A stretch of DNA of 48,876 nt from Nitriliruptoraceae bacterium (GTDB lineage Bacteria; Actinomycetota; Nitriliruptoria; Nitriliruptorales; Nitriliruptoraceae), in assembly GCA_020832455.1 (NCBI GenBank), contig JAFIEQ010000012.1, positions 1-48,876 on the forward strand, read 5' to 3'. Of the stretch, positions 25,879 to 34,713 are shown one piece after another; the first letter of the stretch is position 1; every line of letters begins with the position of its first letter. The translations under genes and the position numbers were made by a program. The notes beneath the pieces were generated by a model. The model was not told the origin of the DNA. It made no database searches and worked only from the letters and a program-made list of their open reading frames with translations.

Positions 25879-26427
25879 TCAGTAGTGCAGCAGCGACAGC
25901 CGCTCGTGGTCACCGAGCTTGGAGGCACCGTCGAGGAAGTCGAGCTCGATCAGGAAGCCGAAGCCCACCACCGAGCCGCCGAGACCGGTGACGAGTTCCC
26001 CGACCGCCGCCGCGGTGCCGCCGGTCGCGAGCACGTCGTCGAGCACGAGGACCCGCTGCCCCGCGCCGATCGCGTCCTCGTGCAACTCCAGGGTCGCCTC
26101 GCCGTACTCCAGCGCGTAGCTGACCGAGCGGGTCGGGCCCGGCAGCTTGCCGGCCTTGCGCGCCGGCACGAACGACGCGCCGAGGCGGTCGGCGACGGGC
26201 GCCGCCAGGATGAACCCGCGCGACTCGATGCCGACGACCGCATCGACCCCACCGCGCCCGAAGGCCACCACGAACGCGTCGATCATCGTGCGGAAGGCGT
26301 CCGCGTCCGACAGCAGCGGCGTGATGTCCTTGAACACGATCCCCGGCTCCGGGAAATCGGGCACGTCACGGACGAACGCACGCAGCCGCTCGGCATCGAT
26401 CGAGGGGGACGGGCCGGTCGCGCTCAT
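25879..26427 (-). CDS. apt: Adenine phosphoribosyltransferase
   Basis: Salvages adenine with PRPP to AMP. The 182-residue product has the APRT signature: N-terminal [35 protein letters not shown], the flexible loop region and the PRPP-binding loop [13 protein letters not shown]. The ATG overlaps the secF stop (ATGA, 26424-26427). The secD-secF-apt-rel order is widespread in actinobacteria. Confidence 0.96.
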   Translation of the reverse strand: MSATGPSPSIDAERLRAFVRDVPDFPEPGIVFKDITPLLSDADAFRTMIDAFVVAFGRGGVDAVVGIESRGFILAAPVADRLGASFVPARKAGKLPGPTRSVSYALEYGEATLELHEDAIGAGQRVLVLDDVLATGGTAAAVGELVTGLGGSVVGFGFLIELDFLDGASKLGDHERLSLLHY

Positions 26428-27599
26428 CGCTTGCGCCGCTTCTTGCGCTTGCCCTCACCGCGGACGTACTCCGTGGTGATGGGCTTGCGTGCCTCCGGGG
26501 ACCCGGCCGCAGGGGTCGTCGTCGACCCCCGTTGGGTGGACCCGCGTGGGGCGGCGCGGGCGGCGCTCGGTGCAGGTTCATCGGCATCCGGTGCGACCTC
26601 GTCGGGCGCCCCACCCTCGAGCTCGCCGGAGATCTCGTCGCCGTCCAACCGCGCATCCCGGCTGCCGGCGCCGGCCTTGGCCAGCCGCTTCTGTTCCTCG
26701 GGCTCCTGGCGCTTGAGGAAGGCGAAGAACGGCCCCGCGACGAACAGCGAGGAGTAGATGCCGACCGCCATGCCGATGAACAACGCCAGCGCGAGGTCCT
26801 GCAGCGTGTCCGCGCCCAGCACCTGGCCGCCCAGCAGCAGCAGCGCACCGACCGGCACCAGCGAGGTCACCGAGGTGTTGATCGAGCGGTAGACGACCTC
26901 GTTCATCGCGCCGTTGGTGATCTCCTGGAAGTGCCGGCGTCCGGGATCGCCCAAGGTCGCGGCGTTCTCCTTGACCCGGTCGAACACGACCACCGTGTCG
27001 TACAGCGAGTACCCGAGGATGGTCAACAGGGCGATCACCGTCGCCGGGGACACCGGGAAGCCGACCAGCGCGTAGATCCCGATGGTGATGATCAGGTCGT
27101 GGAACAGCGCCAGCACGGCCGCGATGGCCATCTTGAACTCGAGCCGGAACGAGATGTAGATCACGACCACGACCAGGAACACCAGCAGGGCCTGCACCGC
27201 CTGCCGGGTGATCCGCTCGCCCCAGGTCGGCCCGATGAAGGACTCCAGGACCTCGTCGGCGCCGGAGGCCTCCTGCAACGCGGAGCGGACCGCGAGCGAG
27301 GTCTCGCTGCCGGGCTCGATCGATTCCATGCGCACGATCGCGCCGACCGTGACGTCGCCGTCGGTCTGCAGCTGCGCGGTCACGTCCGCGCCGCCGGCCT
27401 CCTCGGCAGCTTCCCGCAGGTCGGCCGACTCCGTGCCCGGCGCGACGCCCTCGAGCCGGTAGGACGACCCGCCGACGAACTCGATCGACAGGTCGAGCCC
27501 GCCGACGAAGATCGACAGCAGGCTGATCCCGACCAGCGCGCCGGACACCGCGACCCACAGCCGTGAGCGTCCGATGAAGTCGAAGTTCGGGGTCCTCAT
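26424..27599 (-). CDS. secF: Protein translocase subunit SecF
   Basis: RND-type membrane partner of SecD that uses proton motive force to complete Sec export. The 391-residue product has a first membrane helix ([21 protein letters not shown]), the [13 protein letters not shown] motif of the first external domain, and five C-terminal helices including the Asp-containing [16 protein letters not shown] and [22 protein letters not shown]. After the last helix a tail of about 85 residues is hydrophilic, with acidic and Pro/Ala stretches, and ends in a strongly basic cluster (GKRKKRRKR), an uncommon extension. The ATG overlaps the secD stop (ATGA, 27596-27599). Confidence 0.95.
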   Translation of the reverse strand: MRTPNFDFIGRSRLWVAVSGALVGISLLSIFVGGLDLSIEFVGGSSYRLEGVAPGTESADLREAAEEAGGADVTAQLQTDGDVTVGAIVRMESIEPGSETSLAVRSALQEASGADEVLESFIGPTWGERITRQAVQALLVFLVVVVIYISFRLEFKMAIAAVLALFHDLIITIGIYALVGFPVSPATVIALLTILGYSLYDTVVVFDRVKENAATLGDPGRRHFQEITNGAMNEVVYRSINTSVTSLVPVGALLLLGGQVLGADTLQDLALALFIGMAVGIYSSLFVAGPFFAFLKRQEPEEQKRLAKAGAGSRDARLDGDEISGELEGGAPDEVAPDADEPAPSAARAAPRGSTQRGSTTTPAAGSPEARKPITTEYVRGEGKRKKRRKR

Positions 27600-29086
27600 C
27601 GGGCCACCTTCGTCCGGACGCGGCGGGCGGGTGCGGTATCGACCGCGCGCACGCTCTTGCGGGTCATCAGCTTCGTGGTGGACATGAGCCCCACCATCGG
27701 GCGGGTGAACGCCCACAGGATGATCAGGTCGAGCAGCGTCGCCAGTCCGAGCATGAGCGCGAAGCCCCGCACCGGACCGACCGCGAGGAAGTACAGGATC
27801 GCGGCGGCAGCCAGCGTGACGGTGTTCCCGGCGAGGTTGGTCTGGAAGGCGCTCCCGAACGCGCGCTGGGCCGCGGTCCGCACGGTCTTGCCGAGGTTGA
27901 CCTCGTCGCGGACGCGTTCGAAATAGATGATCGACGAGTCCGCCGTGATCCCGATCGCCACGATGAGCCCTGCCACCCCGGCCAGGGTGAGCGCGAACCC
28001 GACCTCCCCGAGCAGGGAGATGATCGCGACGGTCCACACGCCGAAGATGGCCAGGCCCGCCATCGCGACGAGCCCGAGCCAGCGGTAGAACCAGGTCAGG
28101 TAGATCGCGACGCCGAGGAGCCCGATGAGCCCGGCCAGCAGCCCGGCCTGCAACGAGTCCTGCCCGAGCGTCGCCGAGACGGTCTCGAAGGTCGCCTCCT
28201 CCAGGGTGATGGGCAGCGCACCGGTGCGCAGCACGAGCGCGAGGTCGCGGGCCTCCTGCTCCTGCTCCTGGGGGGTGAGCCCCTGACCGACCGTGATGGT
28301 CGCCTGGTTGCCGGTGATGCCCTGCCCACAGAGCACCGTCGGGTTGACGGTCGGCGCGGACTCCACCACGTCGTCCAGCACGATCGCGAACAGCGCGATC
28401 CGACCCGCGTCGCGCTCGCAGGCGAGGTCCGCGGTGATGTTCGCGAACTGCTGACCACCCGTCGAGTCGAACCGCAGCCCGACCTCGAAGTTCTGGGTGC
28501 CCTGCCCGATCGAGGGGAAGGCGTCGTCGATGCGGTCGCCGGTGATCTCCGCGGGCTGGACCTCGTACTTGGCGACCGGCGGGGCCTCTGCCTGCGGGTC
28601 GACCTCCTGGTCCGCCGTGCCGCAGATGACGCCACCCTCGTCGGGATCGAACGGCTCGCGTTCGTCCACCGGCGCGGTGCAGTCGGGCCCGAGCTCCTCG
28701 TAGTCCGGGTCGGAGGGGTCGATGACGTCCACCACGCGGTGGAACGTCAACTGGGCCGTGCGGCCGATCAGCTCACGCAGGCGGTCGGCGTCGGTCGCGC
28801 CGGGCAGCTGCACCTCGACGTCGGTCCCCGAGCGCGAGATGTTGGGCTCGGCGACCCCCAACGAGTCGATCCGGGCCCGGATCACCTCGATGGTCTCGTC
28901 GATGATCTCCTCGAAGTCGTCCGGCTCCTCCTCGCCCTCGGGCAACTGCGGGATGTAGATCCCGCTGATGCCCCCCTGCAGGTCGAGCCCGAGGTTCGGC
29001 CGCGCACCGAGCCCGAGGTACACGCCGGCCGCAAGCGCGACGAGCAACGTCAGCGACAAGGTGACGGCGAGCGGCTTCTTGTCCAC
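27596..29086 (-). CDS. secD: Protein translocase subunit SecD
   Basis: Larger half of the SecDF motor. The 496-residue product has an N-terminal membrane helix, LGLDLQGGISGIYI, an acidic external domain (GEEEPDDFEEIIDETIEVIRARIDSLGV, then GTDVEVQLPGA), and the C-terminal membrane domain with GIGLLGVAIYLTWFYRW-like and AIGITADSSIIYFERVRDE motifs. The external domain has several Asp/Glu-rich loops and a Cys-containing insert (PDCTAPVDEREPFDPDEGG). The GTG start at 29086 follows an AGGACC Shine-Dalgarno. An HD-domain gene separates it from yajC. Confidence 0.95.
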   Translation of the reverse strand: MDKKPLAVTLSLTLLVALAAGVYLGLGARPNLGLDLQGGISGIYIPQLPEGEEEPDDFEEIIDETIEVIRARIDSLGVAEPNISRSGTDVEVQLPGATDADRLRELIGRTAQLTFHRVVDVIDPSDPDYEELGPDCTAPVDEREPFDPDEGGVICGTADQEVDPQAEAPPVAKYEVQPAEITGDRIDDAFPSIGQGTQNFEVGLRFDSTGGQQFANITADLACERDAGRIALFAIVLDDVVESAPTVNPTVLCGQGITGNQATITVGQGLTPQEQEQEARDLALVLRTGALPITLEEATFETVSATLGQDSLQAGLLAGLIGLLGVAIYLTWFYRWLGLVAMAGLAIFGVWTVAIISLLGEVGFALTLAGVAGLIVAIGITADSSIIYFERVRDEVNLGKTVRTAAQRAFGSAFQTNLAGNTVTLAAAAILYFLAVGPVRGFALMLGLATLLDLIILWAFTRPMVGLMSTTKLMTRKSVRAVDTAPARRVRTKVAR

Positions 29087-29119
29087 GAACAGGTCCTGAC
29101 GCGTCGGACCCCACGGCGC

Positions 29120-30025
29120 TCAGCCGAGGGGGACGCCGTTGGCGGTGATGCGGAACTCGCAGCCCAGCGTCCGGGCGGCACGACGGCACATCACCATGCG
29201 GTCCAGGAAGATCTCGAAGTACTCGATGACCGTCGAGCGGTCGGTGTCGAGCTCGAGCTCGAGGGTGATCGTCGCCGCCTCGGCGTCGACCCGCAGGAAC
29301 GAGTGGGTGACCGCGTCGTTGACGCGGTCGTGGATGTCGGTGGTGGTGTCCGCACCCTTACGCACCCGGCTGCGGTGCACGTCGGACTTGTCCGCCAGGA
29401 TCACCGCAGCCCCGACCGGGCCGATCGCGGAGCCGTACTGCTCCTCGTGGTTGCCGATGGCGGAGAGCACCAGCCCGATCCGGTACGGGTCGACCTCCAG
29501 GCGGCGCAGGGCGTCGTAGGCGATCCACGCACCGGACAAGCCGTGGTTGGCGCGCGTGACGACGTTGCCGACGTCGTGCAGGTAGCCGGCGACGGCGGCC
29601 AGCCGCGACAGCTCCTCGTCTGCGCCGAGGTGGTGCAGCACGTTGTGGGCGATGCGACCCACCAGGTTGGCGTGGCGGAACCCGTGTTCGGTGAACCCGA
29701 GCGAGCCGAGAAACTGGTCCGAGAGCTTGATGAAGGCGCTGACGACCTCGTCCTGCTGGAGCTGAGTCAACACATCGACCCGGCCGGTCCGCGACTCCGC
29801 ATCCAACGCGACCGCCTCGGCCTCGGCCACGGCGTCGGCGGCGTCGATGCCGCGGACCAGGGCCGCCTCGGCGGAGCCGTGGATGGCGCTGGCCGGGTCG
29901 GTCATGGCCGAGAGCGCCTCGTCGGCGGACGGCGGCACGTCGGTCGGTGCCGCGACCGCCTCCGCGGCGTCCACGGCCTCCGCATCGTCGATCGGATCGG
30001 GCCGGTCCCCCGTGCCGGTGCTCAT
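29120..30025 (-). CDS. HD-domain phosphohydrolase-like protein
   Basis: 301-residue protein. Residues 1 to about 80 are Ala/Asp/Glu-rich and probably disordered. The rest is an HD fold: first His118 (FRHANLVGRIA), His150-Asp151 (GYLHDVG), His161 (RANHGLSG) and a later Asp (VILADKSDVHRSR), so the metal-binding set looks complete. A C-terminal segment (TITLELELDTDRSTVIEYFEIF) resembles a small beta domain. Likely a metal-dependent phosphohydrolase or phosphodiesterase with unknown substrate. It is translationally coupled to yajC (ATGA, 30022-30025) and 33 nt upstream of secD, so it belongs to the Sec operon by position. Confidence 0.82.
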   Translation of the reverse strand: MSTGTGDRPDPIDDAEAVDAAEAVAAPTDVPPSADEALSAMTDPASAIHGSAEAALVRGIDAADAVAEAEAVALDAESRTGRVDVLTQLQQDEVVSAFIKLSDQFLGSLGFTEHGFRHANLVGRIAHNVLHHLGADEELSRLAAVAGYLHDVGNVVTRANHGLSGAWIAYDALRRLEVDPYRIGLVLSAIGNHEEQYGSAIGPVGAAVILADKSDVHRSRVRKGADTTTDIHDRVNDAVTHSFLRVDAEAATITLELELDTDRSTVIEYFEIFLDRMVMCRRAARTLGCEFRITANGVPLG

Positions 30026-30351
30026 GCCTCGTCCTCGTCGGTGTCGGTGTCGGTGTCGGTGTCCTCGACGTCGTCCACCTCGTCGGGCTCGGACACGATG
30101 CGTGCCAGCGAACCACGCTCGAAGCGCAGCACGTTCTCGCCCTGGGCGTCCACGGTGAGGTCCATGGTCGTGTCGTCGAGCGCGATGACCCGGCCGTGGA
30201 GTCCGGAGATGGTGACGATGTCGTCGCCCACCGCGACCCGCCGGACCATGGACTCCTGCTCCTTGCGGCGCTTCTGCTGCGGACGGATCAACAGCAGGTA
30301 CAGCACGGCCAGGAACACGAGCGGTAGGAGGAGCCCACCGAGTTCTTCCAC
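30022..30351 (-). CDS. yajC: Preprotein translocase accessory subunit YajC
   Basis: Small single-helix membrane partner of SecDF. The 109-residue product has the membrane segment GLLLPLVFLAVLYLLLIRPQQKRRKEQ, whose RPQQKR ending is the family signature, followed by a soluble domain (VGDDIVTISGLHGRVIALDD, RFERGSLARIV) and an acidic DTDTDTDTDEDEA tail. The GTG start at 30351 has an AAGGAT Shine-Dalgarno. The tail is encoded by a hexanucleotide repeat. Confidence 0.93.
   Translation of the reverse strand: MEELGGLLLPLVFLAVLYLLLIRPQQKRRKEQESMVRRVAVGDDIVTISGLHGRVIALDDTTMDLTVDAQGENVLRFERGSLARIVSEPDEVDDVEDTDTDTDTDEDEA
30037..30062. repeat. Hexanucleotide tandem repeat encoding the YajC acidic tail
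   Basis: About four copies of gtcggt lie near the 3' end of yajC. On the coding strand these read as alternating Asp and Thr codons in the C-terminal tail. The period of six preserves the frame. Confidence 0.85.
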
Positions 30352-30590
30352 GTCAGATCCTTGTGCGGTCGGTCGTCGTCGGTCGGTCGCGGTCCGGTTC
30401 CCCGGCGCCGCGGCACGGGGCGTGGGGCCGCCGAGCGGCGTCCACGCGTGCAGCCACGGCCCCTGGTCCGGTCCCGGTCGGTGCCCGGGGTCTCGCGCCG
30501 CCGTGGCGGGGAGGAAGGGTAGGAGCCGCGCACCGGTCGTGAAGGTGCACCGGGTGCGCAGCGCACGCGGCGGCGTGCCAGCCCGGGACT
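30352..30590. other. Intergenic region upstream of yajC
   Basis: 239 bp between yajC and the stop of the antiporter gene, both on the minus strand. It should hold the promoter of the yajC - HD - secD - secF - apt series. A perfect 13-nt inverted repeat (gtgcgcagcgcac, 30554-30566) could be an operator or a weak hairpin after the antiporter gene. No -10/-35 pair is convincing. Confidence 0.4.
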
Positions 30591-32102
30591 CTACCCGCCG
30601 GCGGGCGAGCCCCCGCGCCCCGGATCCTCCTCGCCGCGCGCCCAGGCGGTCAGGCGCCCGACCGCGTCCTGTTCGCGCTGCACGGTGAGCAGCAGCACGT
30701 CCCCGGCGAACAGGACGGTGTCCCCACGTGGGATCAGCACCCGCCCCTGACGCACGACCGCGGCCACCAACGCCCGGGCGGGCGGCGGGAGATCCTTGAG
30801 CGCCTTGCCGGCGATGGCGAGGTCGTCGCCCACCATCACCTCGACGAGGTCGACGTCCAGCCCGTCGAGCGGCAGCGCCTCCGCCACGGGCGACCAGGCG
30901 GGTCGGGCGACCTGCACGCCGAGCCAGCGCACCAGCGGCTGCAGGGTCGTGCCCTGGACGAGCACCGACACCAGCACGACGAAGAACACCACGTCGAAGA
31001 TCAGCGCACCGTCCGCGACCCCGGCGGTGAACGGGAACGTCGCCAGCACGATGGGGACCGCACCGCGCAGCCCCGCCCAGCTGACCACCGCCTGGGAGCG
31101 CCACGGCAGCCCGCTGCCGAGCGAACACAGCGCGACGGCGGCGGGACGGGCGATGAAGATCAGCACCGCGGCGACGGCGAGGGCGGGCAGCGCCACCGCC
31201 GGCAGGCGCGACGGGAAGACGAGCAGCCCGAGCATCAGGAACAGGCCGACCTCCGCGGCGTTGGCCATCGCCTCGTGGAACCCGAGCACGCTGCGGCGGT
31301 GGCGGGGCACGCCCGCGCCGACCACGAGCCCGACGAGGTAGACCGCCACGAACCCGGAGGCCCCGACGGTGGCCGCCACGCCGTAGCCCACCCCGCCGAT
31401 CGCCAGCGCCAGGATGGGGTAGAGCCCCTCCACGCCGAGGTTGATGCGACGCAGCAACGCGGCGCCCGCGACCCCGATCGCGGCGCCGACCGCCACCCCG
31501 CCGAGCAACTGGGTGACGGCGAACAACGCCCAGTCCCCCGGTCCGACCGTCGCACCACCGATGGTCGCCAGCAGCCCCGCGGTCAGCATCACCGCGATCG
31601 GGTCGTTCGCCCCGGATTCGATGCGCAGCAGCGCGGAGACCTTCCGGGGCAGCGGTGTCGTGCGCATCATGGAGAACACCGCGGCGGCGTCCGTGGAGGC
31701 CACGACCGCACCGAGCAGCGCCGCGGTCATGGGGTCGACGCCGAGCACCAGCCACACCCCGAACCCGGTGATGGCGGCGGTGATGAGGACCCCGACCGTG
31801 GCCAGCAACATGCCGGGGATCGCGGCCAGCCGCAGGTCGGTCGGCTTGGTGGTGAGGCCACCTTCGAACAGGATCAGCAGCAGGGCGACCACGCCCAGGT
31901 CCCGGACCAGGGTGGCGTCGTCGACGGAGAACAGCGCCAGTCCCTCGTCGCCGGCCAGCATCCCGATCCCCAGGAACAGCAGCGCGCCCGGGACACGCAG
32001 CCGACTTCCCGGCGACGACGCGATCGCGGCGGTGAGCACCGCGCCGAGCAGCAACACGGCGACGCCGAGCACCAGGGGGTCGACCCCGAGCTCGAGCTCC
32101 AC
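30591..32102 (-). CDS. CPA1-type potassium or sodium/proton antiporter with RCK C-terminal domain
   Basis: 503-residue antiporter with about a dozen hydrophobic segments. Motifs include LLILFEGGLTTKPTDL, ASTDAAAVFSMM and RIESGANDPIAVML (the paired Asp region of the ion site) and WAGLRGAVPIVLATFP. From about residue 415 a cytosolic RCK_C/TrkA_C-like domain follows (LVEVMVGDDLAIAGKALKDL, LIPRGDTVLFAGDVLLL). The layout resembles NhaP2/CvrA-type K+/H+ antiporters; ion choice cannot be read from sequence. The GTG start at 32102 has an AGAGGA Shine-Dalgarno; stop TAG. It is divergent from the secreted acidic protein. Confidence 0.9.
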   Translation of the reverse strand: MELELGVDPLVLGVAVLLLGAVLTAAIASSPGSRLRVPGALLFLGIGMLAGDEGLALFSVDDATLVRDLGVVALLLILFEGGLTTKPTDLRLAAIPGMLLATVGVLITAAITGFGVWLVLGVDPMTAALLGAVVASTDAAAVFSMMRTTPLPRKVSALLRIESGANDPIAVMLTAGLLATIGGATVGPGDWALFAVTQLLGGVAVGAAIGVAGAALLRRINLGVEGLYPILALAIGGVGYGVAATVGASGFVAVYLVGLVVGAGVPRHRRSVLGFHEAMANAAEVGLFLMLGLLVFPSRLPAVALPALAVAAVLIFIARPAAVALCSLGSGLPWRSQAVVSWAGLRGAVPIVLATFPFTAGVADGALIFDVVFFVVLVSVLVQGTTLQPLVRWLGVQVARPAWSPVAEALPLDGLDVDLVEVMVGDDLAIAGKALKDLPPPARALVAAVVRQGRVLIPRGDTVLFAGDVLLLTVQREQDAVGRLTAWARGEEDPGRGGSPAGG

Positions 32103-32322
32103 AGCGATCCTCTTCGGCGCCGGACGGTCCGAGCACGCTACCCCGCGTGGCGGGAGGCTCCGCGGGAGGACGGCCCGCGCGACCGTGGGTCACCGTGCGT
32201 GATACTTCGACCACTATGAGCGATGGGCGCACGGTCGCGCGCTCCGACGTCACCTCGTACGCGACCACGACGCTGTACCCGTGACACCTCGCACCGCCAT
32301 GACCGACCCGTTCGGAGCCCCC
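32103..32322. other. Divergent promoter region, antiporter and acidic protein
   Basis: 220 bp between two divergent starts. The stretch around 32200-32220 (gatacttcgaccactatgag) is the most AT-rich patch nearby and contains GATACT and CACTAT, possible plus-strand -10 boxes, but no -35 partner stands out. Shared regulation of the two genes is possible. Confidence 0.35.
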
Positions 32323-33003
32323 ATGTCCTTCCTCTTCCACCTCAAGTCGCTGTTCGCCGGCAAGGTCCTCGCCGGGGTCGCGGCCGGGTCGTTGGTCGTC
32401 GCGGGTGTCGCCGTCGCGGCGGACGACAGCGTGACCTTCGTGCCGGCGAGCGAGGCGGAGACCGAGGTCGAGGACGACGAGGACGAGCAGGGGGACGAGG
32501 ACGTCCCGGACGACCAGGTGCAGGACGACGGCGACGAGGATGCCGGCGACGACGGCGACGATGCTCTGCCCGTCCCGGGCGATGACGACGACGCGGACGT
32601 CGAGGTCGATCCGGACGACGGGGACAGCGACGACGGCGACGAGGATGCCGGCGACGACGGCGAGCCCGGGATCGAGGATGGGGACGTCGGTGACGATGCG
32701 GACGGACGCTCGGCGACCGCGAGGGCCGTCCACGACGCGCTGACCAACGGCGAGGCCGTCCCTGGTGACGAGGACTTCGGGCAGAAGGTGTCCGAGAACG
32801 CGCGTGACCGGACCGACGGCAAGCGGGGCAACGGCGCCGCGGTGTCCGAGGCGGCGCGTGGGGCCAACGAGCAGCGACGTGCGGCGCGCGGGGACGACGA
32901 TGGACCGGACGCGTCGAGCGGTCCCGCGCAGGCTGAGCGCGGTCCCGGTTCCAACGGCAACCGGCCCGAGCACGCGGGCCGTCCAGGTGGCCCCGACCGC
33001 TGA
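32323..33003 (+). CDS. Secreted, highly acidic Asp/Glu-rich low-complexity protein
   Basis: 226 residues, no recognised domain. The N-terminus is a signal peptide or anchor (LKSLFAGKVLAGVAAGSLVVAGVAVAA, cleavage likely after AVAA). Residues about 45-130 are an almost unbroken Asp/Glu/Gly stretch. After that comes RSATARAVHDALTNGEAVPGDEDFGQKVSENARDRTDG, the only part with a mixed, possibly folded composition, then a polar Gly/Arg/Asn-rich tail. The ATG at 32323 follows GGAG at a good distance; starts at 32281 and 32299 have no ribosome site. The acidic stretch could bind cations such as calcium or act in a halophile envelope, but this is a guess. Its stop is four bases from that of the convergent ruvB. 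Confidence 0.7.
   Translation: MSFLFHLKSLFAGKVLAGVAAGSLVVAGVAVAADDSVTFVPASEAETEVEDDEDEQGDEDVPDDQVQDDGDEDAGDDGDDALPVPGDDDDADVEVDPDDGDSDDGDEDAGDDGEPGIEDGDVGDDADGRSATARAVHDALTNGEAVPGDEDFGQKVSENARDRTDGKRGNGAAVSEAARGANEQRRAARGDDDGPDASSGPAQAERGPGSNGNRPEHAGRPGGPDR
32524..32663 (+). repeat. Perfect 35-bp direct repeat in the acidic protein gene
   Basis: Two identical 35-bp copies lie at 32524-32558 and 32629-32663, 105 bp apart start to start. Both encode DDGDEDAGDDG-type sequence in the same frame, since 105 is a multiple of three. It looks like an internal duplication. Confidence 0.9.
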
Positions 33004-33007
33004 GCGG

Positions 33008-34090
33008 TCAGTCGGCTCCGGGATGCGGCGTGTCCGGGTCCGCGGTGTCGAACAGCGAGGCGTGATCGGTCCGGCCCGGGGGCGGCACCGTGCGGCCGAG
33101 GTGGCGGTAGGCACCCGCGGTCGCGACCCGGCCGCGGGGCGTGCGTTGGATGAGGCCGCAGCGCAGCAGGAACGGCTCGACGGCGTCCTCGACGGTGTCC
33201 GGTTCCTCCGACACGGTCGTCGCCAGCGTGCCGAGCCCGACCGGGCCGCCGTCGAAGCGGTCGATCAGCGCCTCCAGCACCCGGCGATCGAGCCGGTCGA
33301 GGCCGAGGTCGTCGACATCGAACACCGCCAGCGCCTCGCGGGCGATGTCCACCCCGATCCGGCCGTCCCCCTCGACCTCGGCGAGGTCTCGGACCCGTCG
33401 CAGCAGCCGGTTCGCGATGCGCGGCGTGCCCCGCGAACGTGAAGCGATCTCCGTGGCGCCTTCGGCGTCGATGTCGACCCCGAGCAGGGACGCCGAGCGG
33501 CGGATGATGGCCTCGAGGTGGACCGTCTCGTAGTGCTCGAGCTGCGCGGAGAACCCGAACCGGTCCCGTAGGGGTGCCGCGATCAGCCCGGTGCGGGTGG
33601 TCGCGCCGACCAGGGTGAAACGCGGCAGGTCCAGGCGGATCGAGCGCGCCCCGGGCCCCTTCCCGACCACGATGTCGAGCTGGTAGTCCTCCATCGCCGG
33701 GTAGAGGACCTCCTCGACGGTCCGTGGGAGCCGGTGCACCTCGTCGACGAAGAGCACGTCCCCGGGCTCGAGCCCGGTGAGGATCGCCGCGAGATCACCG
33801 GGACGCTCGATGGCCGGCCCGGAGGTCGCCCGGAACGCGGCCCCGACCTCCGCGGCGACGATGGCGGCGAGCGTGGTCTTGCCGAGGCCCGGCGGCCCGG
33901 ACAGCAGCACGTGGTCGGCGGCCTGACCACGTTGGCGGGCCGCAGCCAGGACCAGTTCGAGCTGGCGGCGGACCCGGTCCTGCCCGACGAACTCCTCGAG
34001 CCGGGTGGGGCGCAGGCTCGCATCCACGCCGGCCTCGCCGAGCTGCTCGTCCGAGTCGAGCAGGTGCGCGTCCTCGTCGGCCGCACTCAC
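33008..34090 (-). CDS. ruvB: Holliday junction branch-migration helicase RuvB
   Basis: AAA+ hexameric motor that drives branch migration with RuvA. The 360-residue product has the N-terminal [18 protein letters not shown], Walker [10 protein letters not shown] (Lys71), Walker [10 protein letters not shown], sensor [18 protein letters not shown] and a winged-helix C-terminal domain ([20 protein letters not shown]). The GTG start overlaps the ruvA stop (GTGA, 34087-34090); a much longer upstream frame is only read-through of ruvA sequence. Confidence 0.97.
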   Translation of the reverse strand: MSAADEDAHLLDSDEQLGEAGVDASLRPTRLEEFVGQDRVRRQLELVLAAARQRGQAADHVLLSGPPGLGKTTLAAIVAAEVGAAFRATSGPAIERPGDLAAILTGLEPGDVLFVDEVHRLPRTVEEVLYPAMEDYQLDIVVGKGPGARSIRLDLPRFTLVGATTRTGLIAAPLRDRFGFSAQLEHYETVHLEAIIRRSASLLGVDIDAEGATEIASRSRGTPRIANRLLRRVRDLAEVEGDGRIGVDIAREALAVFDVDDLGLDRLDRRVLEALIDRFDGGPVGLGTLATTVSEEPDTVEDAVEPFLLRCGLIQRTPRGRVATAGAYRHLGRTVPPPGRTDHASLFDTADPDTPHPGAD

Positions 34091-34713
34091 GCGCGGGTCC
34101 GATCCTGCACGCCGCCGGCGAGCTGGCGCAGCGCACGACGCACCACCTCGGCGGTGTCGAGTTCGGCGAGCTCCGCCGGGTCCCCCGACGCGTGCAGGGC
34201 CCCGGCGATCTCCCCGGCGGTGTAGCCGAGCGCCTGCAGCGCCTCGCGGGTGTCCGCCAGCGCGTCGAGCGACGCCGCCGCGCCGGGTGACGGGTCGTCG
34301 CCGGCCAGCGCGGGGATGACCCCGACCTTGTCCTTCAGCTCCAGCACCAACCGTTCGGCGACCTTCTTGCCGATCCCCGGGACCTGGGTGAGCGTGGCCA
34401 CGTCCTCCCCCGCGATGGCCCGGCGCAGGGTGTCCGCACGGTGGGTCCCGAGCGCCGCGAGCGCCAGCTTCGGCCCGACGCCCGAGGAGCTGATGAGCAG
34501 CTCGAACAGCGCCAGCGAGGACCGTTCCGCGAAGCCGTACAGCGTCATCGAGTCCTCGCGCACCTGCAGCGAGGTGGCGAGCTCCACCGGCTGACCCTGC
34601 GCCGGGATGGTCTCGCTCGGCGGGACGTGGACGAGGTAGCCGACCCCGTGCACGTCGACCACGACGCTGCTCGTCGTGCGGCCCGCGACGGTGCCGCGCA
34701 GGTGGCCGATCAT
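34087..34713 (-). CDS. ruvA: Holliday junction DNA-binding subunit RuvA
   Basis: Tetrameric junction-recognition protein. The 208-residue product has the N-terminal OB-fold ([28 protein letters not shown]), a helix-hairpin-helix pair ([35 protein letters not shown]) and the C-terminal RuvB-binding domain ([16 protein letters not shown]). The ATG overlaps the ruvC stop (ATGA, 34710-34713). Confidence 0.97.
   Translation of the reverse strand: MIGHLRGTVAGRTTSSVVVDVHGVGYLVHVPPSETIPAQGQPVELATSLQVREDSMTLYGFAERSSLALFELLISSSGVGPKLALAALGTHRADTLRRAIAGEDVATLTQVPGIGKKVAERLVLELKDKVGVIPALAGDDPSPGAAASLDALADTREALQALGYTAGEIAGALHASGDPAELAELDTAEVVRRALRQLAGGVQDRTRA

Noticed and set aside
22927-26757. A 1276-codon open frame on the plus strand across rel and apt
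   Set aside because: It runs opposite well-supported rel, apt and secF genes and translates to Arg/Asp/Val-rich low-complexity sequence, the usual shadow of GC-rich genes.
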